Shown here: piece by piece, positions 18,115-27,065 of the stretch
How positions within the stretch are numbered: position 1 is the stretch's first letter
Layout of the letters: the number at the start of each line of letters is the position of its first letter
Source: Planctomycetota bacterium
Lineage (GTDB): Bacteria; Planctomycetota; UBA1135
Assembly (NCBI GenBank): GCA_008501825.1
Contig: QQUA01000017.1
Span: 142,620 to 206,619 of the forward strand
Length of the DNA: 64,000 nucleotides
Direction of reading: 5' to 3'
Translations under genes and position numbers: made by a program
Notes under the pieces: generated by a model
Seen by the model: only the letters and a program-made list of their open reading frames with translations
Told to the model about the DNA's origin: nothing
The model's database searches: none

Positions 18115-19431
18115 ATGGCGAAGCCCGGTCAAGGAGCCGTCGATCTGCGCCGAATCTTTCGGCTCAGCCTGCCGCTGGCCGCAGGTTGGATTTTATTTGG
18201 CGGCGAACTACCGTTACTGACCGCCTTCATGGCTCGAATGGGCGATCCGGAACGGCAGCTCGCCGCTTACGGCTCGGTGGTCTTGCCTATCACCATGGTT
18301 TTGGAAGCCCCGGTCCTGATGCTTTTATCGGCGTCGGCTTCTTTGTGCACCGACTTGGCCGCTTACCGGTCTTTACGCCGATTTACTTTATTGTTAACCG
18401 GAAGCATCACCATATTCCACTTCATCCTGGCCTTCACGCCTCTTTATGAATTCGTGGTTCGAACCATCTTGGACGTTCCAGAGGAAGTGGTCGAACCGGG
18501 GCGCTGGGGCTTAAGAGTCATGACCCCGATGGTCTTGGCTCTGGGCTGGCGCCGGTTCCAACAAGGGTCCATGGTCCATTTCGAATATTCGAGGCCGGTA
18601 CCGATTGGAGCGAGCTTCCGGCTATTGCTCATGGCGACCGTACTGGCGCTTTCATTATGGAGCGGGAAAGTTTCGGGCATCGTGGCGGCGACCTCCGCCT
18701 TGGTCATCGGCGTCGTCGGCGAAGCTTGGTTCATGACCTGGGCGGCGGCTAAGGTTCTTCCAGATTTTTTGCGTCCGAAATCCGGGCAGGCGGAAAGCTT
18801 GAGAATCCGCTCCCTGCTCAAGTTTTATATTCCTCTGGCCACCACTCCCCTCATCATTATGTTCATCCAACCCGCCGGAACTGCGGCCATGAGTCGCATG
18901 CCCCACGCTTTAGAAAGCCTGGCCGCTTGGCCGGCAGTCTACGGCTTGGTGTTTCTGGCCAGGGGCACCGGCTTCGCCTTCAATGAAGTGGTCGTTGCGC
19001 TACTGCGCAAGCCCAACGCGGTCAAAGCTTTGACCCGCTTTGCCTGCATTCTGGCCGCCGCCATGATGACTTTGCTGCTGGTTCTTTCCGTCACCCCACT
19101 TTCCGGCTTCTGGTTCAAAACTCTTTCAGGTCTGCCTCCGGAATTGGCGGAAACTTGTTCCTTCGCCTTGTTATTCGCCTTACTCATGCCGGCTTACCAA
19201 GCCTTTCAAAGCCTGTTTCAAGGAGCCTTGGTTCACAGCCGCAAAACCAAACCGATCTTTGAAGGAGTGGTGCTCTACTTGTGCGTCAGTTTTCTGGTCT
19301 TGTGGTGGGGCACTCAATGGCAAAGGTACACCGGGATTTACTTCACCCTGTGCGCCTTCACCATTGGCGGCAGCCTCCAGACCCTATGGCTGGCTTGGCG
19401 AGCCCGACCGGTGTTGAAGCAGTTGGCCTAG
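18115..19431 (+). CDS. Polytopic membrane protein, ANKH/MATE-like (MOP superfamily), paralog 2
   Basis: 438 aa with about 12 membrane segments. It is a paralog of the 1879-3222 product, sharing PLAAGWxLFGxELPLxTAFxARMxDPE, LAAYGSV, DVPEEVVEP, QPAGTAAMSRMP, GFAFNEVVVALL and ALLMPAYQAFQSL. Absence of a substrate-specific motif leaves the cargo unknown. It is co-transcribed with the lysine-dehydrogenase-like gene (10-base gap). Its last 4 bases overlap the end of the convergent cytochrome gene. Confidence 0.78.
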   Translation: MAKPGQGAVDLRRIFRLSLPLAAGWILFGGELPLLTAFMARMGDPERQLAAYGSVVLPITMVLEAPVLMLLSASASLCTDLAAYRSLRRFTLLLTGSITIFHFILAFTPLYEFVVRTILDVPEEVVEPGRWGLRVMTPMVLALGWRRFQQGSMVHFEYSRPVPIGASFRLLLMATVLALSLWSGKVSGIVAATSALVIGVVGEAWFMTWAAAKVLPDFLRPKSGQAESLRIRSLLKFYIPLATTPLIIMFIQPAGTAAMSRMPHALESLAAWPAVYGLVFLARGTGFAFNEVVVALLRKPNAVKALTRFACILAAAMMTLLLVLSVTPLSGFWFKTLSGLPPELAETCSFALLFALLMPAYQAFQSLFQGALVHSRKTKPIFEGVVLYLCVSFLVLWWGTQWQRYTGIYFTLCAFTIGGSLQTLWLAWRARPVLKQLA

Positions 19432-20783
19432 CGCTGAATGGGCAACCAGAGACTGAAAGCCTCCGCAGGTTTTTGATCTTCCCCGACCGTAGCAATCAAA
19501 AATTGCCCGTATCGGAGGCCGGCCTCCGGCCGCAGATCGCACTGCAAATCACCGCTGGGAGCCAATGGACGGCGCAGGACGACTTCCGCCAAGCCTTCTT
19601 CCGCCACGGCCGTTCCTTGGATTCGGCGGATATAGGGCTTCAACTCTTCCGGCGGTTCTTGAGGAGGACGGAAGACGCAAAGGTCCTGCTGCCCGCCATG
19701 GAAACCGGTGAAGAAAGGCGGATCCACGTAATTGCAAAGTTGGATTCCTGCGTTCACTTGCCGTGAAGAAGCCGGGTTCAATTCCCAGGCCATCCGGAAA
19801 GCAATTTCACGTCCGTCATGGGCGGCTTGCACGTGCACCGAGCGAGCCGGTTCGTCGATCCAGCGCAGGGGTTGGACCGGGATTTCCACTTGGGGAATGC
19901 CGCGCCAAGCCTCAGCATCCGAACCCTTCGGCAATTCCGACAACCAAACCGCCTGGACGGCTTCCGGCATCGGAACTTGTCCGCCGTTTTGCGCCATCCG
20001 TTGGACCAAGGCCACCAGGACGGCAGCTTCTTCATCCGACATGGCAAAAGCCGGCATGGCCGAGCCCGGCATGCCTAGCCGGATTCGTTTGTACAAGGAG
20101 GCAAAATCGCCACCGCCCTTGAAGATGCCGTCCCGAATATCTCTGGGCTTGGTCGGTTGTCCCCGCTCGTCTTGCATTTCGCGAACCCCATCGCCCCTGC
20201 CCTGGGCGCCATGGCAGTCGGCGCAGTATTTCCGGTAGAGCGGCAACGGCGAAAGTTCGGATTGAGCGGCCAAGCTCGGCGGCGGGATCTCGATCTCGGC
20301 CTCGGGCACCAAGCGCTCGACCACCATCTCCTCCACCTGAACCAGATCGACCTCCCCCTCGTTGAGCTGGATTTCCTCCACCAACTGCTCTTCCAGGCCA
20401 CTGGCGGCCAGTTGCAGCACGTAGCCAGCCACCGCCTCCACATCGCCACAGCCAAGATGCCCGAAGGAAGGCATGGCGGTCCCGGGGATACCGTTACAAA
20501 TCGTTGTCTTCAAATCATTTAAGGTCGGCACCCCATTTTCACCGCTGACCAGCAAAAAACGTCCGCGGGTGAAGTCCCTCGGCTTCGGCAACAGGCGGTC
20601 AGCCAGCAGGCCGTCGCCGGCCCCCTGATTGCCATGGCAGTGGACGCAGTGGCGCATGAATATCCGCCGGCCGCAGCCTTGGGCGTCCTCGACTTCGGCT
20701 CCTGGAGCGGCGCCGGAAAACACAACCGCGGCCGTCAAGGCCGCGGCCGCCGTGGGGATCAGGAACCAAAAGGGGCTTCGCAT
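19428..20783 (-). CDS. Two-domain cytochrome c with C-terminal ethylbenzene-dehydrogenase-like haem domain
   Basis: 451 aa. Signal peptide to about 29. Two class I cytochrome c domains: CVHCH at 46-50 with MPSFGH as axial Met region, and CADCH at 187-191 with AMPAFAMS. A Glu/Val-rich linker (about 131-175) joins them. From about 290 the sequence (VEIPVQPLRWIDEP ... VHVQAAHDGREIAFRMAWE) has the pattern of the EB_dh domain that binds haem b in dimethylsulfide/ethylbenzene/nitrate-type dehydrogenase gamma subunits. Such proteins pass electrons in periplasmic respiratory or oxidase complexes. No catalytic partner is in the window. It is divergent from bioB (87 bases between starts) and overlaps the end of the previous gene by 4 bases. 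Confidence 0.85.
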   Translation of the reverse strand: MRSPFWFLIPTAAAALTAAVVFSGAAPGAEVEDAQGCGRRIFMRHCVHCHGNQGAGDGLLADRLLPKPRDFTRGRFLLVSGENGVPTLNDLKTTICNGIPGTAMPSFGHLGCGDVEAVAGYVLQLAASGLEEQLVEEIQLNEGEVDLVQVEEMVVERLVPEAEIEIPPPSLAAQSELSPLPLYRKYCADCHGAQGRGDGVREMQDERGQPTKPRDIRDGIFKGGGDFASLYKRIRLGMPGSAMPAFAMSDEEAAVLVALVQRMAQNGGQVPMPEAVQAVWLSELPKGSDAEAWRGIPQVEIPVQPLRWIDEPARSVHVQAAHDGREIAFRMAWELNPASSRQVNAGIQLCNYVDPPFFTGFHGGQQDLCVFRPPQEPPEELKPYIRRIQGTAVAEEGLAEVVLRRPLAPSGDLQCDLRPEAGLRYGQFLIATVGEDQKPAEAFSLWLPIQR

Positions 20784-20870
20784 GGCCTCTATGGTTCGCC
20801 CACGCCCCCCCTTTTTGCAAGGGATGGTTCCCCACTAGCTTGCAGATGGCCGCGGCGGGAGAATGCGGAG

Positions 20871-21854
20871 ATGATGGCTTCGGATCGGCCCCTCAGTCGC
20901 CAGAGCGTGGCGAATCTCTATCGCCAACCCCTCCTGGAGTTGGTTTTCCAAGCTGCCAGCGTCCATCGAATGCACCACGACCCTCAAGAGGTGCAGTGTT
21001 CTACCCTGATCAGCCTGAAGACCGGGGGCTGCCCGGAAAATTGCGCCTACTGTCCCCAGTCCGCCCACCATGAAGCGGAAGTCCAGGCCGAAGGCATGCT
21101 CGATCCGGAGGAAGTCCTGACCAGGGCGGCTCGGGCTAAGCGAGCCGGAGCCAATCGCTTCTGCATGGGAGCGGCCTGGCGGGAAGTCCGGAACGACCAA
21201 GAATTCGAAACCGTGCTGCAATTGGTCGAGCGGGTCAAATCCCTGGGCTTGGAAACTTGCGCAACCTTGGGCATGGTGGATGATCAGCAAGCCCAACGCT
21301 TGGCTTCCGCCGGATTGGACTATTACAACCACAACCTCGACACCTCGCCGGAGTTCTACCAACAGATTATTCAAACCCGGCGCTTCGAGGATCGGCTGGC
21401 GACTTTGCAGAGCGTACGCCGGGCCGGCATGAAGGTCTGTTGCGGCGGCATCTTGGGCATGGGCGAGTCGGAGGAGGACCGGATCGGCTTGCTCCACGCC
21501 CTGGCCAGCCAAGACCCGGCTCCGGAAAGCGTTCCGATCAACGCCCTGGTACCGGTGGCCGGGACTCCCTTGGAAGAACAGCCCACCCTGGCTTGGGAAA
21601 CCATGGTGCGAGCGGTGGCCACGGCCAGGATTCTGATGCCCCAATCTCGGGTTCGGCTCAGTGCCGGTCGGACCGCCATGACCGAAGAAGCCCAAGCTTT
21701 GTGCTTTCTCGCCGGGGCGAATTCGGTGTTTTTGGGAGACCGCCTGTTGACCACCGCCAATCCCGAACGTCATCAGGATCAAAAGCTGTTCGACAAACTG
21801 GGTTTGAAGCCAGCGGCTTGCCAGGAAGAAACAACTTCTTCCGTGCCTCAGTAA
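20871..21854 (+). CDS. bioB: Biotin synthase BioB
   Basis: 327 aa from ATG 20871 (or the adjacent ATG at 20874), with GGGAGAATGCGGAG in front; an earlier in-frame ATG lies inside the divergent gene and is not credible. The radical-SAM motif CPENCAYC supplies Cys54, Cys58 and Cys61 for the 4Fe-4S cluster. Family blocks GGILGMGE, NALVPVAGTPL, RLSAGR and FLAGANSVFLGDRLLTT are all present. It converts dethiobiotin to biotin. First gene of the biotin operon; the BioF-BioD fusion starts 15 bases downstream. Confidence 0.97.
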   Translation: MMASDRPLSRQSVANLYRQPLLELVFQAASVHRMHHDPQEVQCSTLISLKTGGCPENCAYCPQSAHHEAEVQAEGMLDPEEVLTRAARAKRAGANRFCMGAAWREVRNDQEFETVLQLVERVKSLGLETCATLGMVDDQQAQRLASAGLDYYNHNLDTSPEFYQQIIQTRRFEDRLATLQSVRRAGMKVCCGGILGMGESEEDRIGLLHALASQDPAPESVPINALVPVAGTPLEEQPTLAWETMVRAVATARILMPQSRVRLSAGRTAMTEEAQALCFLAGANSVFLGDRLLTTANPERHQDQKLFDKLGLKPAACQEETTSSVPQ

Positions 21855-21869
21855 AGATCTGAAGCCAAC

Positions 21870-23744
21870 ATGTCCATCGGCTCTCCAAACCAGATCCCTA
21901 GGCCTTCCACGACCCAGGACGCCGAATCGACACCGGCGGGATTGATCGAAGAAATCCGGGCCTGGAAAAAGGCCGGCCTCGAACGGCAGTTGGCGGAGCC
22001 CCAAGGCCTGGATTTCACCAGCAACGACTATTTGGGTTTGAGTCGACATCCTGCGGTGGTTCAAGCCGCCGCCAGTGCCTTGATGCGTTACGGCGCCGGG
22101 GCTCCCGCCGCTCGGTTGTTAAGGGGAGAATTAGCTCCCCATCGGCAAGCGGAAATGGCGGCGGCCCAATGGCAAAAACAGGAAGCCGCTTTGTTATTTC
22201 CCAGCGGTTGGCAGGCCAACCAGGCTTTGATCTCCACCTTCGCCGGTCCCGAGGACGTGATTTTCAGCGACGCTTTGAATCACGCTTCCATCATCGACGG
22301 CTGCCGCCTGTCTCGAGCCGAGGTCGAGGTTTTCGGCCACCGGAGTTTGGAGGATCTGGAAGCCGCCTTGAAACGGCATCCAGACGCCAGACGACGGTGG
22401 ATCGTGACCGAATCCGTGTTCTCCATGGACGGCGACCGAGCTCCGCTGGCTCTCTACGGCGAAATGGCCCGCCGTTACGACGCCTGGCTGTGGGTGGATG
22501 AAGCTCACGCCAGCGGCTTGTTCGGCCCCGAGGGACAGGGACTTTGCGCGGTGGAAAAACCGCAGCGCCTTTGGGCTCAAACCATTACCGGAGGTAAAGC
22601 ACTCGGCGTCAGTGGAGCCTTTGTGGTCGGATCCAGTCTGATGCGGAAGTGGCTATTGAATCGTGGGCGGGCCTTCGTGTTCACCACCGCCGCCCCTCCG
22701 GCCACGGCGGCCGCCTTGCAGGCCTCGATGGCGGTGTTGCAGCAAGAACCGGAACGCGGCCACCGGGCACGGCAAAACGCCCTCGAGTTGCACCGCTTAT
22801 TGTTAGCCCAAGGTTGGCGTCTGCCGGCTCCGGAAGCGGCCATTGTTCCGGTTCCCATGGCCGATGAAGAAACCGCTCTGGCCACAGCGTCTCGATTGCA
22901 AAGGGATGGCTTCGACGTTCGGGCGGTTCGGCCGCCTACGGTCCCTCGAGGAAGCTGCCGATTGCGATTGGTCTGCCACGCCGATCATCGCCCGGAGCAG
23001 TTGCAGGCTTTAAGCCGGGCGTTGTCGAAGCTGCCCTCGGAATCGAATTCCTCCCTTCGCCTTGCCATTGGGAAGGACGGCGAAAATCGGCCACCGGCCC
23101 CACGAGGCTTATTGGTCGCAGGCACCGATACCGGAGTCGGAAAGACGGTGGTTTCCGCTCTGCTTTATTGGGCGGCAAATCAGAAAGGATTGCCGGCCCA
23201 ATATTGGAAACCGATTCAAACCGGTTCGGATTCGGATACAGATACGGTGGCCGACCTGCTGCAAGGCCAAGCTTCAAAATTCCCTTCACCGGCCTTTGCT
23301 TTCCCTCTGCCAGCATCCATCGATCAAGCGGCAGAACAAGCTGGAGAACGGGTAGAGCTTTCTGCTTTGACCGCCTTGGCCAAGCAGAACCTATCGCCGG
23401 ACCGTTTTTGGATTGCGGAAGGCGCCGGAGGCCTGCGCGTGCCCTTGAACGATCATGAGGATCAATTGGACTTTTTCGCCGCCTTGCGTTTGCCGGTGGT
23501 CTTGGTAGCCCGCAGCGGTTTGGGAACCTTGAATCACACTTTGCTCAGCGTGGAAGCTTTGCAAAGCCACGGCCTACCGTTGCGGGCCTTGTTTTTGGTC
23601 GGTACGCCTCACGAAGCCAACGAAAAAAGCTTGCGTCGCAGATTACCGCTCCCCATTTTCCGCTTACCGCAACTTCCTGACCTCAATCCCCAGTCCTTTG
23701 CCGACTGGGCTGGGAAGAACGACTGCAGCCCCTTATGGACTTGA
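21870..23744 (+). CDS. bioF-bioD: Bifunctional BioF-BioD fusion: 8-amino-7-oxononanoate synthase / dethiobiotin synthetase
   Basis: 624 aa in one uninterrupted frame. Residues about 20-390 are a complete BioF (AON synthase, PLP alpha-oxoamine synthase): DFTSNDYLGLS, GAGAPAARLLRGE, FSDALNHASIIDG, WVDEAHASGLFG and PLP-lysine Lys243 in TITGGKALG. A 20-residue linker follows. Residues about 412-624 are a complete BioD: P-loop GTDTGVGKT at 418-426, YWKPIQTG, and EGAGGLRVPL. BioF condenses pimeloyl thioester with alanine, and BioD makes the ureido ring from DAPA and CO2, with BioA acting between them. The fusion therefore joins two non-consecutive steps. BioA starts 10 bases inside the 3' end, indicating translational coupling. 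No stop or shift was seen at the junction. Confidence 0.94.
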   Translation: MSIGSPNQIPRPSTTQDAESTPAGLIEEIRAWKKAGLERQLAEPQGLDFTSNDYLGLSRHPAVVQAAASALMRYGAGAPAARLLRGELAPHRQAEMAAAQWQKQEAALLFPSGWQANQALISTFAGPEDVIFSDALNHASIIDGCRLSRAEVEVFGHRSLEDLEAALKRHPDARRRWIVTESVFSMDGDRAPLALYGEMARRYDAWLWVDEAHASGLFGPEGQGLCAVEKPQRLWAQTITGGKALGVSGAFVVGSSLMRKWLLNRGRAFVFTTAAPPATAAALQASMAVLQQEPERGHRARQNALELHRLLLAQGWRLPAPEAAIVPVPMADEETALATASRLQRDGFDVRAVRPPTVPRGSCRLRLVCHADHRPEQLQALSRALSKLPSESNSSLRLAIGKDGENRPPAPRGLLVAGTDTGVGKTVVSALLYWAANQKGLPAQYWKPIQTGSDSDTDTVADLLQGQASKFPSPAFAFPLPASIDQAAEQAGERVELSALTALAKQNLSPDRFWIAEGAGGLRVPLNDHEDQLDFFAALRLPVVLVARSGLGTLNHTLLSVEALQSHGLPLRALFLVGTPHEANEKSLRRRLPLPIFRLPQLPDLNPQSFADWAGKNDCSPLWT

Positions 23745-25018
23745 ACCCGGCTTCGGATTGGTTGCCTCACGACCGGCAACATTGCTGGCATCCCTACACC
23801 CAACACGGTTTGGACCCGGAACCGTTGCCGGTGGTTGCCGCCGAAGGATCTTGGCTGCAATTGGCGGACGGCCGGCGCCTGCTGGACGCCATCTCTTCTT
23901 GGTGGACCGTCCTCCACGGTCACGGACAGCCGGAATTGATTTCGGCCATGACCGAGCAGGCCAAAACGCTGGATCATGTTTTGTTCGCAGGCTGTACTCA
24001 CGAACCGGCAGCCCGCTTGGCGGCGGAATTAACGAACTTGGCCCCTGGCGAGCTATCCCGGGCGTTCTTCAGCGACGACGGCAGCACGGCTGTGGAAGTC
24101 GCTTTGAAAGCCGCTTACCAATTCCATTTGAGAGAAGGGCGGGATCGTCGTACCACTTTCCTGGCTTTAAACGGCGGCTACCACGGCGACACTTTCGGTG
24201 CCATGGCCGCCGGCGATCCAGATCCTTTTTTTCAAGAGTTTTCGCCGCTTCTGTTTCGGGTTCTTCGCATCGACCCGACTCTGGAAGCGCTGCACGAGGC
24301 CCTAAAGGCCCATTCGGACCAAATCGCCGCTTTTCTCTTCGAACCCATGGTTCAAGGGGCTGCCGGAATGGTCATGATTCCTCCCGAGTTTTATTCTGAA
24401 GCGGAAAAACTTTGTCGAGAGCGTGGGATTTTGACCATTGCCGACGAAGTGATGACCGGATTCGGGCGAACGGGCACTTTGTTCGCCTGCGATCAAGCCA
24501 ACTTGAATCCGGACCTGATGTGCTTGGCGAAAGGTTTGACCGGAGGCATCTTTCCCCTGTCCGTCACCTTAGTCAAAGAAGAAGTTTTTCAAGCATTCTG
24601 GAGCCGAGAACGGAGTCGTGCCTTTTTTCATGGTCACTCCTTCACGGCTCATCCGGTCGGATGCGCGGTGGCTCGGGCTTCTTTGGCTTTGAACTTGCGA
24701 AATCAAACGCCGAAGGTACTGACGGCCATCGGAAAAAAAATTCACCACTCCCTACGAGCTTGGGTGGAATCCGAGGAAGCCGTGACTCTCCGTCACCTCG
24801 GCGGCATCGTCGCTCTCGAATTCCAGGCTTCCGACCCGGGCTATCTTTCCGGACTTGGCCAACACTTGCGCCAATACTGCCGAAATAGTTCTGCCTTGCT
24901 CCGCCCCTTGGGTCCGGTGCTGTACGCCATGCCGCCGGCCGCCACCTCACTGTCGGAAGCGGAGCAAATTGCCAAAGCCATGATGGAAGTCGGTGACGGT
25001 GCCTTGGCGAAGATCTAA
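23735..25018 (+). CDS. bioA: Adenosylmethionine-8-amino-7-oxononanoate aminotransferase BioA
   Basis: 427 aa, fold-type I aminotransferase. Visible family features are HCWHPYTQ near the N-terminus, SSWWTVLHGHGQPEL, FFSDDGSTAVEVALKAAYQF, GGYHGDTFGAM, Asp237 (IADEVMTGFGRTG) and PLP-Lys266 (CLAKGLTGG). The HPYTQ and WWxxxHGH motifs distinguish BioA from other class III aminotransferases. It makes 7,8-diaminononanoate from AON. Its start lies inside the bioF-bioD reading frame (10-base overlap). Confidence 0.96.
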   Translation: MDLNPASDWLPHDRQHCWHPYTQHGLDPEPLPVVAAEGSWLQLADGRRLLDAISSWWTVLHGHGQPELISAMTEQAKTLDHVLFAGCTHEPAARLAAELTNLAPGELSRAFFSDDGSTAVEVALKAAYQFHLREGRDRRTTFLALNGGYHGDTFGAMAAGDPDPFFQEFSPLLFRVLRIDPTLEALHEALKAHSDQIAAFLFEPMVQGAAGMVMIPPEFYSEAEKLCRERGILTIADEVMTGFGRTGTLFACDQANLNPDLMCLAKGLTGGIFPLSVTLVKEEVFQAFWSRERSRAFFHGHSFTAHPVGCAVARASLALNLRNQTPKVLTAIGKKIHHSLRAWVESEEAVTLRHLGGIVALEFQASDPGYLSGLGQHLRQYCRNSSALLRPLGPVLYAMPPAATSLSEAEQIAKAMMEVGDGALAKI

Positions 25019-25059
25019 AATACCGGACTTGCCGCCCTGGATCCCCTCGCGCAAACCCA

Positions 25060-25731
25060 ATGGAAAACTTTCTTCAACAAGTGTCCCAGCAGGACGCCGC
25101 CCGCCGGCTTCCGGAGATCCTGGACCGAGTGACGGCGGATCACGACGCTCACGCCAAACTACTGAATACCTTGTCCAGGTTGGAGTACGTCGGCGTGCGC
25201 AAAATGCTGAAAAGCCGGCGAGCGGAGTCTTTCGATCTGGACGGTCTTCAACATCTTGTCGAAGAAGCCGCCCACGCCTTACGCTTGAAACGATTAGCCC
25301 ATCGCATCGCCGAACACCCTCACACCGTAGCGACCTTCGCCGAAGCCCACACCCTTACCGGAGACGAAGCGGAGGACTATTTTCAAAAAGTAGACCAAGC
25401 TGCCGCCTCGGTGTTGGAAGATTTGCCGGAACCGGAACGTGGAGCGGCGAATTACTTCTTAACTTCCGCGGCTATCGAAATCCGGGCGGACGTTTTTTAT
25501 CCCATTTACGAACAAAAACTGCGCCAGATCGGCGCCCCGGTTTCGGTCGCCGTCATTCAAAGGGATGAAGAGCGGCACTTGCAGGCGATGAGTGAGCAAA
25601 TTGCTCAGCACCTTTCGGACTGGCAAATTCGATTGAGCCAGGTTTTGAAGCAAGAAGAACTGGCCTTCCAGCACTGGCTGGATTTGGTCGAAGAGCATTT
25701 GCAAAAACCGGATCCTCTTGCCTCTTCTTGA
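25060..25731 (+). CDS. Ferritin-like helical protein with putative di-iron site, end of biotin operon
   Basis: 223 aa, almost entirely alpha-helical, no signal peptide. Four spaced acidic/His positions match a ferritin-like di-iron pattern: Glu42 (RLEYVG), Glu69-x-x-His72 (VEEAAH), Glu140 (AAIEIRADVFYPIYE) and Glu170-x-x-His173 (DEERH). I recognise the pattern, not a named family; rubrerythrin, DUF455/MiaE-like and other four-helix di-iron enzymes share it. The gene starts 41 bases after bioA and is likely in the operon. That makes a role in biotin precursor supply or in protecting the oxygen-sensitive BioB possible, but this is inference from position only. Confidence 0.7.
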   Translation: MENFLQQVSQQDAARRLPEILDRVTADHDAHAKLLNTLSRLEYVGVRKMLKSRRAESFDLDGLQHLVEEAAHALRLKRLAHRIAEHPHTVATFAEAHTLTGDEAEDYFQKVDQAAASVLEDLPEPERGAANYFLTSAAIEIRADVFYPIYEQKLRQIGAPVSVAVIQRDEERHLQAMSEQIAQHLSDWQIRLSQVLKQEELAFQHWLDLVEEHLQKPDPLASS

Positions 25732-25812
25732 CGGTTCTCGAGCCTTGCCTCCGAGATTTCACCTGCCCTCTCCCCCTTGCCGGGACCTTGCGACTCAATT
25801 TTCCCAGCAAAA

Positions 25813-27057
25813 ATGAAATGCCAAGTCGCCGTCATCGGGGGAGGAGCCGCCGGCATGATGGCCGCCTTGTGGGCGGCCAGAAGCGGAGCCGATACGGTGC
25901 TTTGCGAAGGGTCATCCGCTTGCGGCCGAAAAATCCTGATTAGCGGCGGAGGCCGTTGCAACCTCTTGCCTTCGGAGAGTTCGGTTAACGATTTTTTCTC
26001 CACCGGTTCTCAAAATGTTTTGAAGCGGCTGTTTAGAACTTGGCGCCTGCCGGATTGCCGCGAGTTCTTCGAGCAGACCCTGGACCTGCCCCTGATCGAA
26101 GAAGAGGATTCCGGCAAGCTGTTTCCCGAATGCCAATCGGCCCGAATGGTCCGAGACCGATTGCTGGAGGCGCTCCAGGATGCGGGGGTTCATATTGCTC
26201 AACCATTCCGGGTGACTTCCATGGAGTTCGAAGGAAAAGGAGATTCGCAAGGTGAGCCTGCCTCCGCCGCCTTTCGGATAACAGATGATCACGATCAAGT
26301 GCTGGAAGGTGCAAAACTGATTTTGGCGACCGGAGGCTGCTCAATACCGAAGACGGGTTCGGATGGTTTTGGTTACCAACTTGCTCAAAATTTCGGTCAT
26401 AGCTGTCTCCCGCCCTATCCCGCATTGGTACCCCTGCACAGCAAGGACCCGGGGATGACTTCCCTCAGCGGGATCAGCCTTCCGGTGACTTGGCGGGCAA
26501 TGCTTCAAGGAAAAGTTCGAGAAGAGCGAACTCGGGAATTGCTTTTCACCCACCAAGGGTTCAGCGGGCCGGCCGTTCTCGACGCAAGCCATTGGGCAGT
26601 CCGGGAGCAGGCGAATTTGGAAATTGCCTGGGGAGCTCTCGATGAAGCCGATTGGGAGGACCACTGGCAAAGCCGGGGCCGCCGAGAACTACTTCGAGGC
26701 TTGAGCGATTTGTTGCCCAGGCGCTTAGCCGAGGACTTGATCCGCCGTTCTGGTTTGCGCCCGGACGTTCGGATCGGCACCTTAACTCGGCCGCAACGAA
26801 ATCGCATGTTGCAAATTCTTTGCCATTTCCAGTTGCCAATTCAAGGCAACGGCGGCTTTCGAGTCGCGGAAGTCACCGGCGGCGGCATACCTCTGAACGA
26901 AGTTCAGCCGTCCACCTTGGAAAGCCGAAGCCAACCCGGGCTTTACCTCTGTGGCGAAATCCTCGACGTTATCGGCCGCATCGGGGGCTACAACTTTTAC
27001 TGGGCTTGGGTCACCGGCCGCCTGGCCGGCGAAAGCGCGGCCAGGGATTTGGCTTAG
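25813..27057 (+). CDS. BaiN/HI0933 (YhiN)-family flavoprotein
   Basis: 414 aa from ATG 25813, which starts directly at the FAD-binding strand VAVIGGGAAGMMAA; an in-frame ATG 12 codons earlier would place extra residues before it. The family signature KILISGGGRCNL is present, as are ATGGCSIPKTGSDGFGYQLA, LFTHQGFSGPAVLD and the C-terminal LYLCGEILDVIGRIGGYNFYWAWVTGRLAG. These are hallmarks of the HI0933/YhiN group (FAD oxidoreductases, BaiN in clostridial bile-acid metabolism). The natural substrate in this organism is unknown. It lies 81 bases after the ferritin-like gene. Confidence 0.93.
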   Translation: MKCQVAVIGGGAAGMMAALWAARSGADTVLCEGSSACGRKILISGGGRCNLLPSESSVNDFFSTGSQNVLKRLFRTWRLPDCREFFEQTLDLPLIEEEDSGKLFPECQSARMVRDRLLEALQDAGVHIAQPFRVTSMEFEGKGDSQGEPASAAFRITDDHDQVLEGAKLILATGGCSIPKTGSDGFGYQLAQNFGHSCLPPYPALVPLHSKDPGMTSLSGISLPVTWRAMLQGKVREERTRELLFTHQGFSGPAVLDASHWAVREQANLEIAWGALDEADWEDHWQSRGRRELLRGLSDLLPRRLAEDLIRRSGLRPDVRIGTLTRPQRNRMLQILCHFQLPIQGNGGFRVAEVTGGGIPLNEVQPSTLESRSQPGLYLCGEILDVIGRIGGYNFYWAWVTGRLAGESAARDLA

Positions 27058-27065
27058 CTGAAAGC

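Noticed and set aside
20835..22064. 409-aa minus-strand ORF over bioB
   Set aside because: Shadow of bioB, whose radical-SAM motif and family blocks are complete.
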